A stretch of DNA of 64,000 nucleotides from Bretschneidera sinensis (lineage: Eukaryota > Streptophyta > Magnoliopsida > Brassicales > Akaniaceae): assembly GCA_023935145.1 (NCBI GenBank), contig CM043698.1, positions 69,610,501-69,674,500 of the forward strand, read 5' to 3'. A program made the position numbers and the translations under genes. The notes beneath the pieces were generated by a model. It was not told the origin of the DNA. It searched no databases and saw nothing but the letters and a program-made list of their open reading frames with translations. Numbering within the stretch: the first letter of the stretch is position 1; each line of letters starts with the position of its first letter. Below are positions 1 through 10,501 of this stretch, in pieces.

Positions 1-1180
1 TTACCTATTCAAGTATTGTCCCGATTAGATCATCAGAAGGTGTATTCCTGAGCATGACCAATCTAATGTCATCGCCTTTTGTCATGATCATGCCTGTGGA
101 GGTCATTTCAGTGCTAAAAAGACCGCTGCAAAGATTTTGCAGTGTGGATTTTATTGGCCTACCCTGTTCCGAGACTCTCACATCTATTGTGTATCTTGTG
201 AGCGTTGCCAAAAGCTAGGGAGTCTTTCTAGGAGGAATATGATGCCCCTCAACCCTATTATGATTGTTGAGATTTTTGACGTGTAGGGCATTGATTTTAT
301 GGGACCGTTCCCAAACTCCTTTGGCTACTTATACATTCTAGTTGTTGTGGAATATCTGTCCAAGTGGGTGGAGACCGTTGCGTGCAAGACCAATGACCAC
401 AGAGTTGTGGTCCAGTTTTTGAAGGACACTATTTTTGCTCGATTTAGTACGCCTCGAGCAATCATAAGTGATGGAGGTAAGCACTTTTGCAACCGGATTT
501 TTGAGCAGTTGATGAAGAAGTATTTCATCACACACAAGGTTGCCACCCCATATCACCCGCAGACGAGTGGACAAGTGGAAATTTCTAATCGCGAGATCAA
601 ACACATTTTAGAGAAAACTGTGAACCCTAGTAGAAAGGATTGGTCTCTGCGATTGACTGATGCACTGTGGGCATATCAGATAGCCTTCAAGATGCTAATT
701 GGCATGTCTCCCTATCGTATTGTGTATGGAAAGGCATGTCACCTTCTGGTTGAATTAGAGCATAGAGCCTATTGGGCTATCAAGCAGTTGAACTTCAATC
801 TTTCGAAGGCTGGCACACAAAGGAAGCTCCAACTCAATGAATTAGAGGAGCTACGGAATGATACATACGATTGTGCACGGTCCTATAAGGCACAAATAAA
901 GAAGACTCATGACCAACACATTTTGAGACGAGCTTTTGAACCGGGTCAAAAGGTTCTTCTTTACAATTCACACTTGCATCTTTTTCCAAGCAAGCTCAAA
1001 TCTCGTTGGACAGGCCCATTTATTATTCAGTCGGTTTTTCCTTATAGGGCCATCGAGATTGAGGATCCAAAGAATGGTAACACTTTCAAGGTAAATGGAC
1101 AGAGGCTAAAACCATTCTTGGAGTTGAGGAGTCCAGATATTGAGACGATATTGTTGGAGGATCCTATTTACTCAGATTGA
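1..1180 (+). pseudogene. Integrase end of pol, element A
   Basis: The frame covers the zinc-binding H2C2 region (a His pair, then CVSCERCQ near position 210-230), the catalytic core ([20 protein letters not shown]; then an HPQTSGQVE segment with the catalytic Glu) and the C-terminal RWTGPFII domain, ending at a stop at 1178-1180. Integrase inserts the cDNA copy into host DNA. Two in-frame stops, TAG at 26-28 and TAG at 284-286, break it. The second replaces the Trp that precedes GIDF in relatives. From 299 onward the frame is open for 293 residues. The N-terminal pol domains lie outside the window. Confidence 0.9.
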
Positions 1181-1807
1181 ATATCGTCCACTAGGGAGAG
1201 TCTGGCTGAATACTTTAAACTTAGCGCTCATGGGAGGCACCCTACAGCTTATCTTTTTTGTTTGTTTATTATTTTACATATTTATGATTAATGTGTGTTT
1301 CCAATATTTTTTGTTTTCCAGTCTTTATTTTTCAGGGACAACACGTACTTCAGTTCAAGTTTGGGGGTATGCTATGAGCCATACCAGTCCAGATAGTTCT
1401 CCATATCCCAGGTCAGCTCTTTCCATATTATTCACACATTAGGGTCAATGTGTCATTTAAGTTTAGGGGTATGGGAGACACGTTACACACACTTTGTCCT
1501 AATTTATTATTGTTTTTTCTTCGTGAAGATAAATGCATGTTCATGTTCGTCTGAAAATTTTGGTTGATCTGAAAATTTGTGATGTGATTTCATTGGTGAG
1601 TTTAAAACTTTGAACACATGATCTGATGATGGAGTTTAAACTTTAGTTACTTACTTTAGGCATTTGAGAATTCACATGTTTGAGCCAATCTAACACATGC
1701 ATTAGCACATATTTATGTGAGGGTGACATGTGATGTTAATGTGTATATTTCTTATCTTAACTGAAACGGGATGACTTATGGGATTAGCACTTGGGCATTT
1801 AAAAAAA

Positions 1808-1991
1808 TGATCATCATCAATAAACTTTCCATTATGTAACTGGACCTCTTGCCTCAGTAAGCAGTGAGTGTTCACGTAAAAAGGTGGGAATTTTATTCAT
1901 AATGATCATTGCGAAACTTTCCGCTGAGTAACTGGACCTCTTGCCTCAGTAAGCAGTGAGTGTTCATGTCAAAAGGTGGAAATTTTGCTTG
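1808..1991 (+). repeat. 92-bp tandem duplication in element A
   Basis: Two head-to-tail copies with a 92-bp period. Both contain AAACTTTCC (1822 and 1914) followed by TAACTGGACCTCTTGCCTCA and an AAAAGGTGG stretch. The copies are highly similar. Confidence 0.85.
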
Positions 1992-2527
1992 GTAGCATTA
2001 AAGGCAGTTTAGTTTCGTAGCCTTTTTTACTCGAGTTAGTAAGTCCTTAGGGGTGTCTTTACACTTAATGCCCTAAAACCATCTGGTTTGGGAGTCATTG
2101 ACTCAACACTTGTTACATGGGTCAATTAAAAAGCTTAGGGGAACTAAACATAGCAGAGCCTTATTAAAAAAAAAGAAATAAAATAAAACTATGCCATCGT
2201 TGTTCATTCTATTGAGAAATTCTGTGAATCTTGAGATGTGGAAACATTGTACATTGAACTTATTTGGAAACCTCATTAGTATATGCTAATTCACTTTACA
2301 TTGATTCGAGCTTGTGATGTCTTAGCATGCCTCTTGTAAGTAATTAGGTTTTAAACTCTTATTCATTGTGAAAATAGGTTAGATTTTTTAAGTTTGCTAA
2401 TGAACGAATTTCATGATTTTGAGTGCTCCTTAAATTTTTGGATACCGTGAGTATTGAACTTATCTTTATGATTCTTTGTTTTTCATTTAGTTTTTTTATT
2501 TTGTTTTGCTAAGGGACTAGCAAAATA

Positions 2528-2543
2528 TAAGTTTGGGGGTATT
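2528..2543 (+). other. Polypurine tract, element A
   Basis: AAGTTTGGGGGTATT directly precedes the 3' LTR start TGATGAG. This is the expected place for plus-strand DNA priming. Confidence 0.75.
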
Positions 2544-2720
2544 TGATGAGTCTTAAATATTGCATATTTAAGCCCTTAAATTATATGTGTTAAGCTCTTA
2601 GTTTGTATTATTTCCCTTTATTTTATGTCTTTTCTGTGTTTTGTGTATTTTTATAGGTTTGTGGAGAAAATGAAGCATTTCGGGAGATCAAGCTTCAAGA
2701 GCAAAAGTTGAGGATGCCTT

Positions 2721-2874
2721 GTGCGATCGATCGCACGAGATATACGATCGAGCGCACCTACCTACGAACGAGTGCATGGTCAACATCCCATATCGAAATA
2801 TTTGCAGTTCAGTGCATCTGCGATCGATCGTAACAGACATGCGATCGATCGCACAATTATGCGATCGATCGCAC
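2721..2874. repeat. Palindrome array GCGATCGATCGC in LTR of A
   Basis: Perfect 16-bp palindrome GTGCGATCGATCGCAC at 2721-2736; variants at 2743-2757 and about 2764-2775; CGATCGATCG at 2821-2830; GCGATCGATCGCAC at 2841-2854 and 2861-2874. The last three are spaced 20 bp apart. The array ends about 55 bp upstream of the TATA box, so it lies in U3. Confidence 0.95.
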
Positions 2875-2928
2875 TCAGGGAAGTATCCTACATCGAATAT
2901 GAAACCTATAGTGCTTCGAGACTCCCCC

Positions 2929-2936
2929 TATATAAA
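2929..2936 (+). promoter_or_regulatory. TATA box of LTR A
   Basis: TATATAAA in the context CCCCCTATATAAACACC, preceded by the palindrome array. It is the best core-promoter match in this LTR. Confidence 0.7.
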
Positions 2937-3740
2937 CACCATCTGACTTCATCATTCGGTGTGCAATTCCTGGGCCATTTGGTGGACGTCTGCTAGCATT
3001 CTGGTGGATCCCGAAGGTTTGGCTACCACGAGGGGAAGCACCTCCCAACAGCAAGTAGAATTTCTCCCTTGTATAGTAAATATTTCTTTTCATTTTGTTT
3101 TGTTTAGTTTAAATGTTTAGCACTTTTATTATGAACTGTAGTTTCGTAACTATGAGTGGCTAGAATCTTTAGCTAAGGTTGAAGAAGAAACCTCGCTGTT
3201 GTTTGGCATATTAGTTTCAGTTTTGTTTCTAACATTTTAGTATAAATGTTCTGTCAATTATTTGAGTAGAATCTTATGATTGATTGTGTTTAGATTGTTA
3301 TGTTGGATATTCTTTATGTTTCATCTGATGGATACATCGAATCGTTTTCGATGAAATTGGATTTCCTTTGTAATTTGTTAAAAGTGGATACATTGGATGC
3401 TTTTGGTTCAATCAGGATTTTCGTTGTTTTTTGTCTTAAGTTGGATTCATAGAATGTTTTGATAGGCTATTGTTAGAACATTGAGATATATGCTTAACTT
3501 CAGTGGGGTGGATTCAGAAAACCTTAGTCTTTTTATCATTTGCTTTAAAAAAACAATTTAGTTTAAGTTTATATTTCTTTTGCAAAAAAATACAAGTCAA
3601 AATTCGGAACTAGGTTAAGATAAGGTTAGTTTAGATGAAATTACATTTTCACAACGCAATTCCCTATGGATTCGACCTCGCACTTGCACAACACTATATT
3701 GCAAACGACTCATACGCTTGCGAGAAATTTAAAACTCACA

Positions 3741-4382
3741 ACAATGTTCATCATGGTAAGCACTAGACTAGACATTGCTCATGCGATGAGTGTTCTCTGC
3801 AGGTTTATGAGTAATCTCAAAAAAGAGCATTGGCTTGGGATGAAGTGGTTGCTAAGGTACTTAAAGGGAAGCATAGATGTGGGGCTGGTTTATGAGAAGA
3901 GGGGTAAATCCATCTGTCTTGAAGGTTATGCAGATTCGGACTATGGAGCAGACCGAGATAAGAGAATATTGATTACCTCCTATTTCTTCAACTTAAACGA
4001 ATGTTGTATAAGTTGGAAGTATCAGTTGCAGCTGGTGGTAGCACTCTCAACAACCGAGGCTGAGTACATAGAGGCTACGGAAGCCATAAAGGAGGTTATG
4101 TGGTGCAAAGGGTTGTTGAAAGAGTTGAAGGTCTTGAAAGAGCAGGTAGTGGTGCATTCGGATAGCCAAAGTGCGTTGCATTTGTGCAAGAATCTGGTGT
4201 TCCATGAAAGGACAAAGCATATGGATGTTCGGTACCATTTCATTCAGGAAAATGTTACAAAAGGATGCATTCATGTGGACAAGGTGGCCACAGAAGAAAA
4301 TCCTGCAGATTTAGGTACTAAAGTTCTACCTCTAAGTAAGTTCAATCATTGCCTTGAACTTCTTAGGATTGGAGTCGGTTGA
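3741..4382 (+). pseudogene. Copia RT C-terminus and RNase H, element F
   Basis: The open frame runs from the fusion point to a stop at 4380-4382. It holds the STRLDIAHAMSVLCRFMSN segment (end of RT), then RNase H with LEGYADSDYGADRD, VALSTTEAEYIEA and VHSDSQSALHLCKN, and a C-terminal segment resembling the NPAD(L)xTK signature. RNase H degrades the RNA strand during reverse transcription. An upstream ATG at 3666 lies inside the LTR of A and is fortuitous. The frame has no internal stop but lacks gag, protease, integrase and most of RT, so it is a fragment. Confidence 0.85.
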
Positions 4383-4521
4383 TATGGTGACTCAAGTTGA
4401 ACTAGGATACTGAGTTCTCTGCACAACGGGTTCGGGTTTAATCGCTTAGACAAAGGTAGAGATTGTTGATATCTGTCTACGAATTAAACAGGAGTTGGAA
4501 TCGTCATCAGGTCATGGGTAG

Positions 4522-4660
4522 GAGCCACGGCCCAGCCTTGGGCGCCGCAGCCCATAGAAAGTCCAGGAAATCACAACCACCATGTGCGCCGCGACTCAAG
4601 GTATACACCCCGTGGCACAGCCCTGTGCGTCGCGGCACAGGCCACCCAAGCCGCGGCCTC
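4522..4660. repeat. GC-rich palindromic patch in LTR of F
   Basis: A run of related GC-rich motifs: GGGCGCCGCAGCCC, GTGCGCCGCGAC, CCCTGTGCGTCGCGGCACAG and AAGCCGCGGCC. Several are self-complementary (for example GCCGCGGC). It sits about 200-340 bp upstream of the TATA box, in U3. The palindromes are less regular than in A or G. Confidence 0.6.
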
Positions 4661-4861
4661 CAGAGTGGCAGCAACTCTCCCACCTTCCAAGCGGCAGCTT
4701 GAAGGCACACCTGAAGGCAATTGTCAACAATCTTCTCCTAGTGCGTGAAGCTTGATCAAAACGCACAGGATCACTTAGAATTGTTGAAGGGCTATGATTG
4801 ATTTGTCCTCAAGATCTAAGGGTTGAGATTGACTTCAAGATTGGTTCAAGAAGTGGTGCAC

Positions 4862-4870
4862 TATATAAAG
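4862..4870 (+). promoter_or_regulatory. TATA box of LTR F
   Basis: TATATAAAG in the context GTGCACTATATAAAGGGTC. Confidence 0.7.
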
Positions 4871-5327
4871 GGTCACCCAGCTTCAATCACAACAACAAGT
4901 GAGTCATAACGTCATCATATGTGAGATCAAATGTAAGAGTGCAAAGACACAAACACAAGAGAGACTCATTGGATAGGCTGGTTGTTTAGAGAGAGAGTAG
5001 TATAGATTGGGTATTCAAGGGCCTTGTAAGTGGAATTTTCTTGAGAAAAATTCCAGGGAAACTCAAGTCCTTATTACTTTATTTTTCTCTTCTTTCGTTC
5101 TTCAAGAACAAGAGGTTTCTTGAAGAGGTGTTGTTGTAACTTGTAAGAACTCATTGATTTAGTGCAGAGGGCTCGGAGGAGCTCACGGGGACGTAGGAAC
5201 ATTGCCGAACCTCGATAACAATTAGTGTGTCCTTTCTTTGATTGGTTTGTTTCTGTTCATTACAAGTCATTCTAGACTTGGGTGTTTGGAAGATCACCAC
5301 CTAGGCATCTTGAGGTGATTTCCAACA

Positions 5328-6654
5328 TGATATATGATACAACATAAAGAACTCATTCAAACACTTCAATTCTTTACCCTTTCAATTAGGTAGTTCACGA
5401 AAATGGGGACATCTCCCATTTAAATAAATTAGATCCTCTCTTTACCCCTTATCGAGCGAGGTCTCCACTTCTAAGAACAAGGATCTCCTCTCTACCCTTT
5501 ACCAAGCAGAGTTATAACATTTAACACACTAGTACTTCCTCCCTACCGCTTACCGGATGGAATTTACATAACCACTAATTAAATCCATTCATTCCACATT
5601 ACACAATAACAACAAAAGTAATACAACAAATACAAAGCATTCTTGGTAATATAACATTTCAAGACACATTTCATGAACTACTTGTATTCAACATCCCCCA
5701 AATGTATAGATTTTTAATACACAAGTATTGTCTACATGTTTCTCATGCTCTTTAAATCTTTTATTTTATAATATGTAAAATGCTTAAGTCCTTACTAACA
5801 TATACAGTATAATCTAAGCTTTTAATTTCATTCAAGATTTTCATGCTTACTAAGAGTAAGACGATACTCACCTTAGAGGCTAAGCCTTCACTCTCGAATC
5901 ACCTCATTGCCCTTAGAAAAATCCTCAAACACACCTAAAGAATTCATTGATTAAAATTAACCTCCAAGGTGTATACAATAACACACTAATACTCGAGTTA
6001 GGAAATCAAGATCAACTATTTAATTCATCTAATTATCCTTAAGTACTTGTGACATGAAATAAAAATGAGAAATTTGATGTAAAAATCTGAAAACAAGGTT
6101 GCACAGTCGACTGTCTTACCTGTACGGTCGATTGTGAGACTTCCAGAGAGTTTCACAGTCGACTATTTAACTTCACAGTTGAATGTGGGACCTCTAGAGA
6201 GTTTCACAATCGACTGTTTAACTACACAGTCAACTATGGGCTCTCAGAAAGAAAAGAAAATTTGACTATTTAATTTGCACAGTCGACTGTATTAAGGTCC
6301 CGAACTCTCAGCCTCTTCCATAATCGATTGTGCAATCACAACAATCGACTTTCCTAAGGTCTGAAGCTTAGAAATGGGCGAAAATCTAACTTTTTCCTTT
6401 TGAAAACCAAATCAAACCTTCATAAAATTTCAAACACTTTTGAAATACAAGTTTTTCAAGACCTAAATCGATTTCCTACATTACACATAGCAAATCTTTC
6501 AAGTTAGAATCTTCAAATCCACAACCAAGCACAAAATTATTTTCTTCAAACCAAAAAACCTAACCTTTTCTTAAAATCTTTCTTGAACACAATTTAAATA
6601 AAAAATCTTGAAACAAAACTTAAAGAATCTTGAGAGATATGAAAATGAGACAAC
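5328..6654 (-). repeat. 3' LTR of B, outer portion
   Basis: Collinear with about 26,408-27,655 of the other LTR: shared tracts include GATATATGA, the TACCCTTTACC-type repeats, the CACAGTCGACTGT array and the AATCTTGAGAGATA stretch. It stops at 6,654, where solo LTR C was inserted, and resumes at 20,686. Confidence 0.85.
6101..6352. repeat. CACAGTCGACTGTG palindrome array, 3' LTR of B
   Basis: GCACAGTCGACTGT at 6101-6114, then degenerate copies (TACGGTCGATTGTG, TTCACAGTCGACTAT, TTCACAATCGACTGT, CACAGTCAACTAT, GCACAGTCGACTGT at about 6278-6290, ATAATCGATTGTGC). Spacers are about 15-40 bp. Many variants differ at the central CpG. Confidence 0.9.
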
Positions 6655-7426
6655 TGTAACGACCCATCCCGAGTGGGCCTTACTCGAAACAGCTCTATTA
6701 TCTTTTAGCACTAAGCACCTTGACTCAAGATGCAACCATGTAATACTCATCAAGAATACAAACATCCTATCAAACTTCAAAAATTTAAATATCACATTTT
6801 TACACATCCAAACAATCTTTACAATACAAGAGAGTCAAAGATTTTATAATTTTCAAAAGATGCAAATGAAAGAAAACTCCCCCACTTAAGTAAGCCTTAA
6901 AAACTTTCTTTTACAATGACTAAACCAAGACCAATAGCTTAGATTCTTAACAAAGACCCAAAAGACAAGGATGCCGTAGACGAAAGCTTTATTTAGGAAA
7001 TCCTTCAACTTTCACTATCAAACTCCCGGTATTACCTGAAATGTTAGAAAATAAAAGGGTGAGCTAAAAAGCTCAGTGAGAAACACATTACTAAAAGTAA
7101 TTGTTTTAAAAGTTTTGTTCTTTATTTTTCAAATCTTAACTTAATATATATTTCTTTCTAAGTACGAAAAATAATACAACTTATAAATATAAACTTTTCA
7201 ACTTACTTTTCTCATTTCTTATTACTAACGAAGTAGTCATTATAAGTATTCCATATTTCTTCAATAAATCAGAAAGTATGTAGTTCTTATCACTTATATA
7301 TTATATGATCAATCTTTTGAGAGTAAATGAAAAATCTCAAACTTTTTCATACTACAACCATCAACATTTCATAACCTTAACTGAACCAAATACATCCAAC
7401 ACCTTTCATTAGGCGAATCACATCAC

Positions 7427-7640
7427 ATGCTCTTCATGGGCTAATTGCAACAAGTGTCCTTTAATGGACTAATCACAACATATGCCCCTCATGGGCCAAA
7501 ATCACTTGTGCCTCTCATAGGCCAATCAAAGTCATCAATTATATACCAATCATTCATTATGCAATGTAATGCAATGTAATGCAATGCAACTTCACTTCTT
7601 TCATCACTTCAAAGTTCATCCCTCTCATGGGGCTAATCAT
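7427..7640. repeat. Hairpin-like minisatellite in solo LTR C
   Basis: Repeats of TGCCCCTCATGGGCCAA type: CTCTTCATGGGCTAAT, CCTTTAATGGACTAAT, CCCCTCATGGGCCAAA, CCTCTCATAGGCCAAT, CCTCTCATGGGGCTAAT. The period is about 26-33 bp over the first four. Each core (GCCC..GGGC) is self-complementary. Confidence 0.75.
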
Positions 7641-7679
7641 AAACAACGGGGACGTCTCTCATCATAAACAACTAGATCT

Positions 7680-8918
7680 TGATTACTTCCAAAATAGTAA
7701 TGCGGTTGTTGTAGTACGGCTTTGGGGTGTTGATTCCACAGGAAAACAAGTTAACTATAAAGAAATATGTAAACCTTAGTATGAGACGATATAATTAAAA
7801 TAAGTAAAGAATCTGAAATTGATGATGAAGTAATTGTGTAGGTTATAAAATACGATAGAGGGACAACAAGGATCTAGGAATCCTCCCAAGGTTCGTTGCC
7901 CTAATCCTAACTTGATTCAGTTGTTTTTATCTCAATTGCACATTTCACATCCCAAACATGCAATCGGCAAATATTCAATGAGAACATAAATAAACCCTAA
8001 TATGATCGTAATAAAATACTTCTTATTTCCGATTTATGCACATATTATCTATCCTATAGGTTTATCAAGAAACGACAATATATCTTTGTCGATAATATTG
8101 CAGTAATGGACAAACCTAAAGGCTAGATTTATCGGACTCAATTATTCCCAATAATCTTGACATAAGAGAAGCATGACTAAAATTATATCAAGGAAAAAAG
8201 ATACAATCACCGGAATAGATAAAATCTTATAATTAGATAAAGAAGTAAATCATGACAATGTTTAACAATAAATTCTTATTACAACTGAACCAAATAAGGG
8301 TAGATAGGGACAACTACACCTAAGAATTCATCCCTTCGCCTTGCTAGGAAGTTAGTTAGCCATGGTGTTCATGGCTAAACACTTTTTTGGATGAGTTGCT
8401 GCTTTGAGTTTTCTTGCTTTTCTTCTCAGCCAAGATCCCCTTTCTCTTAAACCCCAAGTATCCTATTTATAGTACAAGAGTCCAAGGGTGTTTTTGGGTT
8501 TATTCTAATGTTTAAAAACCCTAATTAAAGTCTAACTCAGAGATGCAAATCCATGTGCGTGCTGCGGTGCTGCTGGGGAGCACCGCGGTGCTAGGCATAT
8601 TCTGGATTGGGCGAGCTTCTGGGCACTACAATGCTGTAGAGGAGCACCGCGATGCTGGCCTCTTTACTGATTTTCTTTATGCTTTGCCTCTCCGCAGCCA
8701 CTCCTATGCTTCATCGTGCATGGAACCTTGGTGCTTTTAAACAATGATCGCTTTTTCTCCTCTTTGGACTCAAAATACCTGAAATTGTACTGGAATAAGT
8801 TTGTGATCCAATAATATTCCTTAAGAGTTATTAACACACAAGAGTGCAATATAGACCGAAAAGAATCATAAAATGCTAACAATTAAACATCGTTGAGGTG
8901 CATTTTTGGCTCTTATCA
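7680..8918 (-). repeat. 3' LTR of element G
   Basis: 1,239 bp, 45 bp shorter than the 5' LTR, mostly because one spacer-plus-palindrome unit is lost from the array at 8,554-8,660. Minus-strand TATA (TATAAATA) at 8,464-8,471. Confidence 0.95.
8554..8660. repeat. AGCACCGCGGTGCT palindrome array, 3' LTR of G
   Basis: Copies include GTGCTGCGGTGCTG, GGAGCACCGCGGTGCTAG, GGGCACTACAATGCTG (all CpGs changed to TpG/CpA relative to the other LTR) and GGAGCACCGCGATGCTGG. It lies upstream of the minus-strand TATA box at 8,464-8,471, in U3. Confidence 0.9.
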
Positions 8919-10501
8919 GAACCTCCAACTAGCTTATTGCTAGTCTCTAGCAATTCAAGTGGAAACAAGAGATGAATTCCATGGTGGGAGTCAAAAACAA
9001 AGTAAAGCGCTACTAGTGTTAACCAAGAGTAATTCACTTTTGTCTCAAACATTGCACACAACATACAACACATAGGATCATTAAATATCACTCAAATCCA
9101 AAAATAATCCAAACATTGATCTTGCATTCGTTATCGACTCTTAACATCCATCTTACCATAATCCAATAATCTGTACACTTGGATGATTTTATGCATCACA
9201 TTCATGAATACAAGTCTTGGTCTCTAAAAACATAACAAATTGTGTGACATCATATTGTAGAAAAATCATATTACATTGGATCAATAGGTCTTTAATAAGC
9301 TTGTAATGTTAGGCTAAGGTAAAGGTTAAGAAAGGATGGAAAGGATTTACAAGTAAAAGAACTCAATCTCTTAGCTTTAAACATAACCACTTTTAAGCAC
9401 TAGATAACCTTACTTTAACATCCAACTTTTTCAACCATTTTTCGAGCATTTTTCTCAAATCACCACTTTTCTTTTCTTTTCTTCTTTCTTTGCCATAATC
9501 CACTTTTCTTTTTCTTTTGTATTTTGGCATAAGACCATTCACCTCTTTTCTTTTTTTTTTAAGGCTTCTTTTCTTTTCCATAACCCCCAACTTATCTCAT
9601 TTAGTGTACTTAGGTTATGGTTTCCATATTTCCATCCTTACTCCTTTTAAGTGCTTCTCAATAAATATGTATAGCTAAGTTCTTTGAAGAGAAAGGTAAG
9701 GATAAAATATTCTCTTTAGGCTCATAAGGGTGAGTAAATGGGCTATTTGAAAGAAACAATGCTCAAATTGGTGACTAGTGGTAAATATAGCAATGGTAGG
9801 TTTTGACAGGCTCAAACAGTCCAAAATGGCCTATATCATTTCCTAAGTAGTGTGCATTCTAGGAATTCGCCTCAAGTGGTTATTAAGTAAGTTCTGGAGC
9901 TTGCCAAGACCGTAAAAATATTCACGAAATAATCACACATAAAAATTTTCTAAGTGCTTAAGATTAATCATACAATCTTACCACAAACTAGAGTCACTAA
10001 CCAAATCAAGGTTGACACTTAAAGTATTTTCGAATTGAAACAAAATTTAACTTCTTCTAAATGCTGTATGTTATCTCAATTAAGCTAATATCATTGACAT
10101 GTGAATTGCATCCAAGGCAAACACAAATCATGCTTAAAACATAAGGTAAGGGAAGGTAACACCAAACAATTTAAAGAAATGTGTTTCCTCCACCCCCAAC
10201 TTAAATTTTTCATTTTCCTTAATGTTTAAAGAGAAAGTAAAGAAAAACTCCCTTTTGTGAGCACGAGTGCATAGGTTCTGGACAATGTGTACTACCAGGT
10301 GAAGTGCTTGCCATTCTTCTTACTGAAATTCCAATCTACAACATAGAACAAGACAACAAAAAGAAAACAACTTTGGTGTACCCTTAAGATTCTCACCATA
10401 TGTTAGGTTAGTACAGAAAATAAAATAAAAAGAAATAAAGGAGGAAAGTAAAAATAACCAAAATGAAAACACACTAAACAAACAAAATAAAGGACCTAAA
10501 A
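8919..10501 (-). other. 3' noncoding region of element G
   Basis: Between the env-position ORF and the 3' LTR. No credible gene; a short K/R-rich reading frame at 9,393-9,590 is only a purine-rich low-complexity tract. Two extra polypurine-like motifs (minus strand AAGTTGGGGGT near 10,187-10,197 and 9,586-9,594) resemble the tract at the LTR edge (AGTTGGAGGTTC, 8,919-8,930). Confidence 0.65.

Larger units (their letters stand above)
1181..2543 (+). other. Long 3' noncoding region of element A
   Basis: No credible ORF. It contains two polypurine-like motifs resembling the true one (AAGTTTGGGGGTAT near 1357-1371 and AAGTTTAGGGGTATGG near 1457-1473) and a 92-bp tandem repeat. The true tract follows at the LTR edge. 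Confidence 0.7.
1..3740 (+). mobile_element. Athila-type Ty3/gypsy retrotransposon A, 3' part
   Basis: The 3' part of a plus-strand element that begins outside the window. The order is integrase, about 1.36 kb of noncoding DNA, a polypurine tract, then a 3' LTR starting TGATGAG. Athila-type membership is inferred from the integrase, which closely resembles that of element G, and from the long noncoding 3' stretch. No env-position ORF is present between pol and the LTR, unlike G. The right end abuts the middle of a copia reverse transcriptase/RNase H frame, so A probably inserted into copia F. The exact 3' end (CA at 3738, 3740 or 3743) is uncertain because the 5' LTR is not visible. Confidence 0.85.
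2544..3740 (+). repeat. 3' LTR of element A
   Basis: Starts TGATGAGTC after a polypurine tract and ends near ACTCACA(ACA), where copia coding sequence takes over. Length is about 1.2 kb. It contains a palindrome array (2721-2874), a TATA box (2929-2936) and, near the end, the CCCTATGGATTCGACCTCGC segment, of a type also seen in the LTR of element G. The right boundary is inferred to within a few bases. Confidence 0.8.
3741..5327 (+). mobile_element. Ty1/copia element F, 3' part
   Basis: The plus-strand copia 3' end: reverse transcriptase/RNase H coding sequence, polypurine tract (ACAAAGGTAGAGAT), then an LTR with TGTTG...CAACA ends. The coding frame starts abruptly at the end of element A, so the 5' part probably lies beyond A, outside the window. 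The right end joins the interior of the LTR of element B (TGATATATGA, matching about 26,408 in its other LTR), so F inserted into B. Confidence 0.85.
4464..5327 (+). repeat. 3' LTR of copia F
   Basis: 864 bp, starting TGTTGATATC right after a purine tract and ending TTTCCAACA. A TATA box lies at 4862-4870, and a GC-rich palindromic patch in an otherwise AT-rich LTR lies at 4522-4660. Confidence 0.85.

Noticed and set aside
2721..2874. GATCGATC cluster considered as restriction or methylation sites of a bacterial system
   Set aside because: It lies inside a plant LTR with a TATA box and polypurine tract; no bacterial genes are present.
1..3740. Possible endogenous pararetrovirus
   Set aside because: LTR, polypurine tract and integrase are present and no movement or coat protein is seen; it is an LTR retrotransposon.
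4463..4702. Plus-strand frame in the GC-rich part of copia F's LTR
   Set aside because: It lies wholly in an LTR upstream of its TATA box; the proline/arginine content reflects the GC-rich palindromes.
9393..9590. Minus-strand K/R-rich frame in element G
   Set aside because: A purine-rich low-complexity tract in the 3' noncoding region, with no sign of coding.
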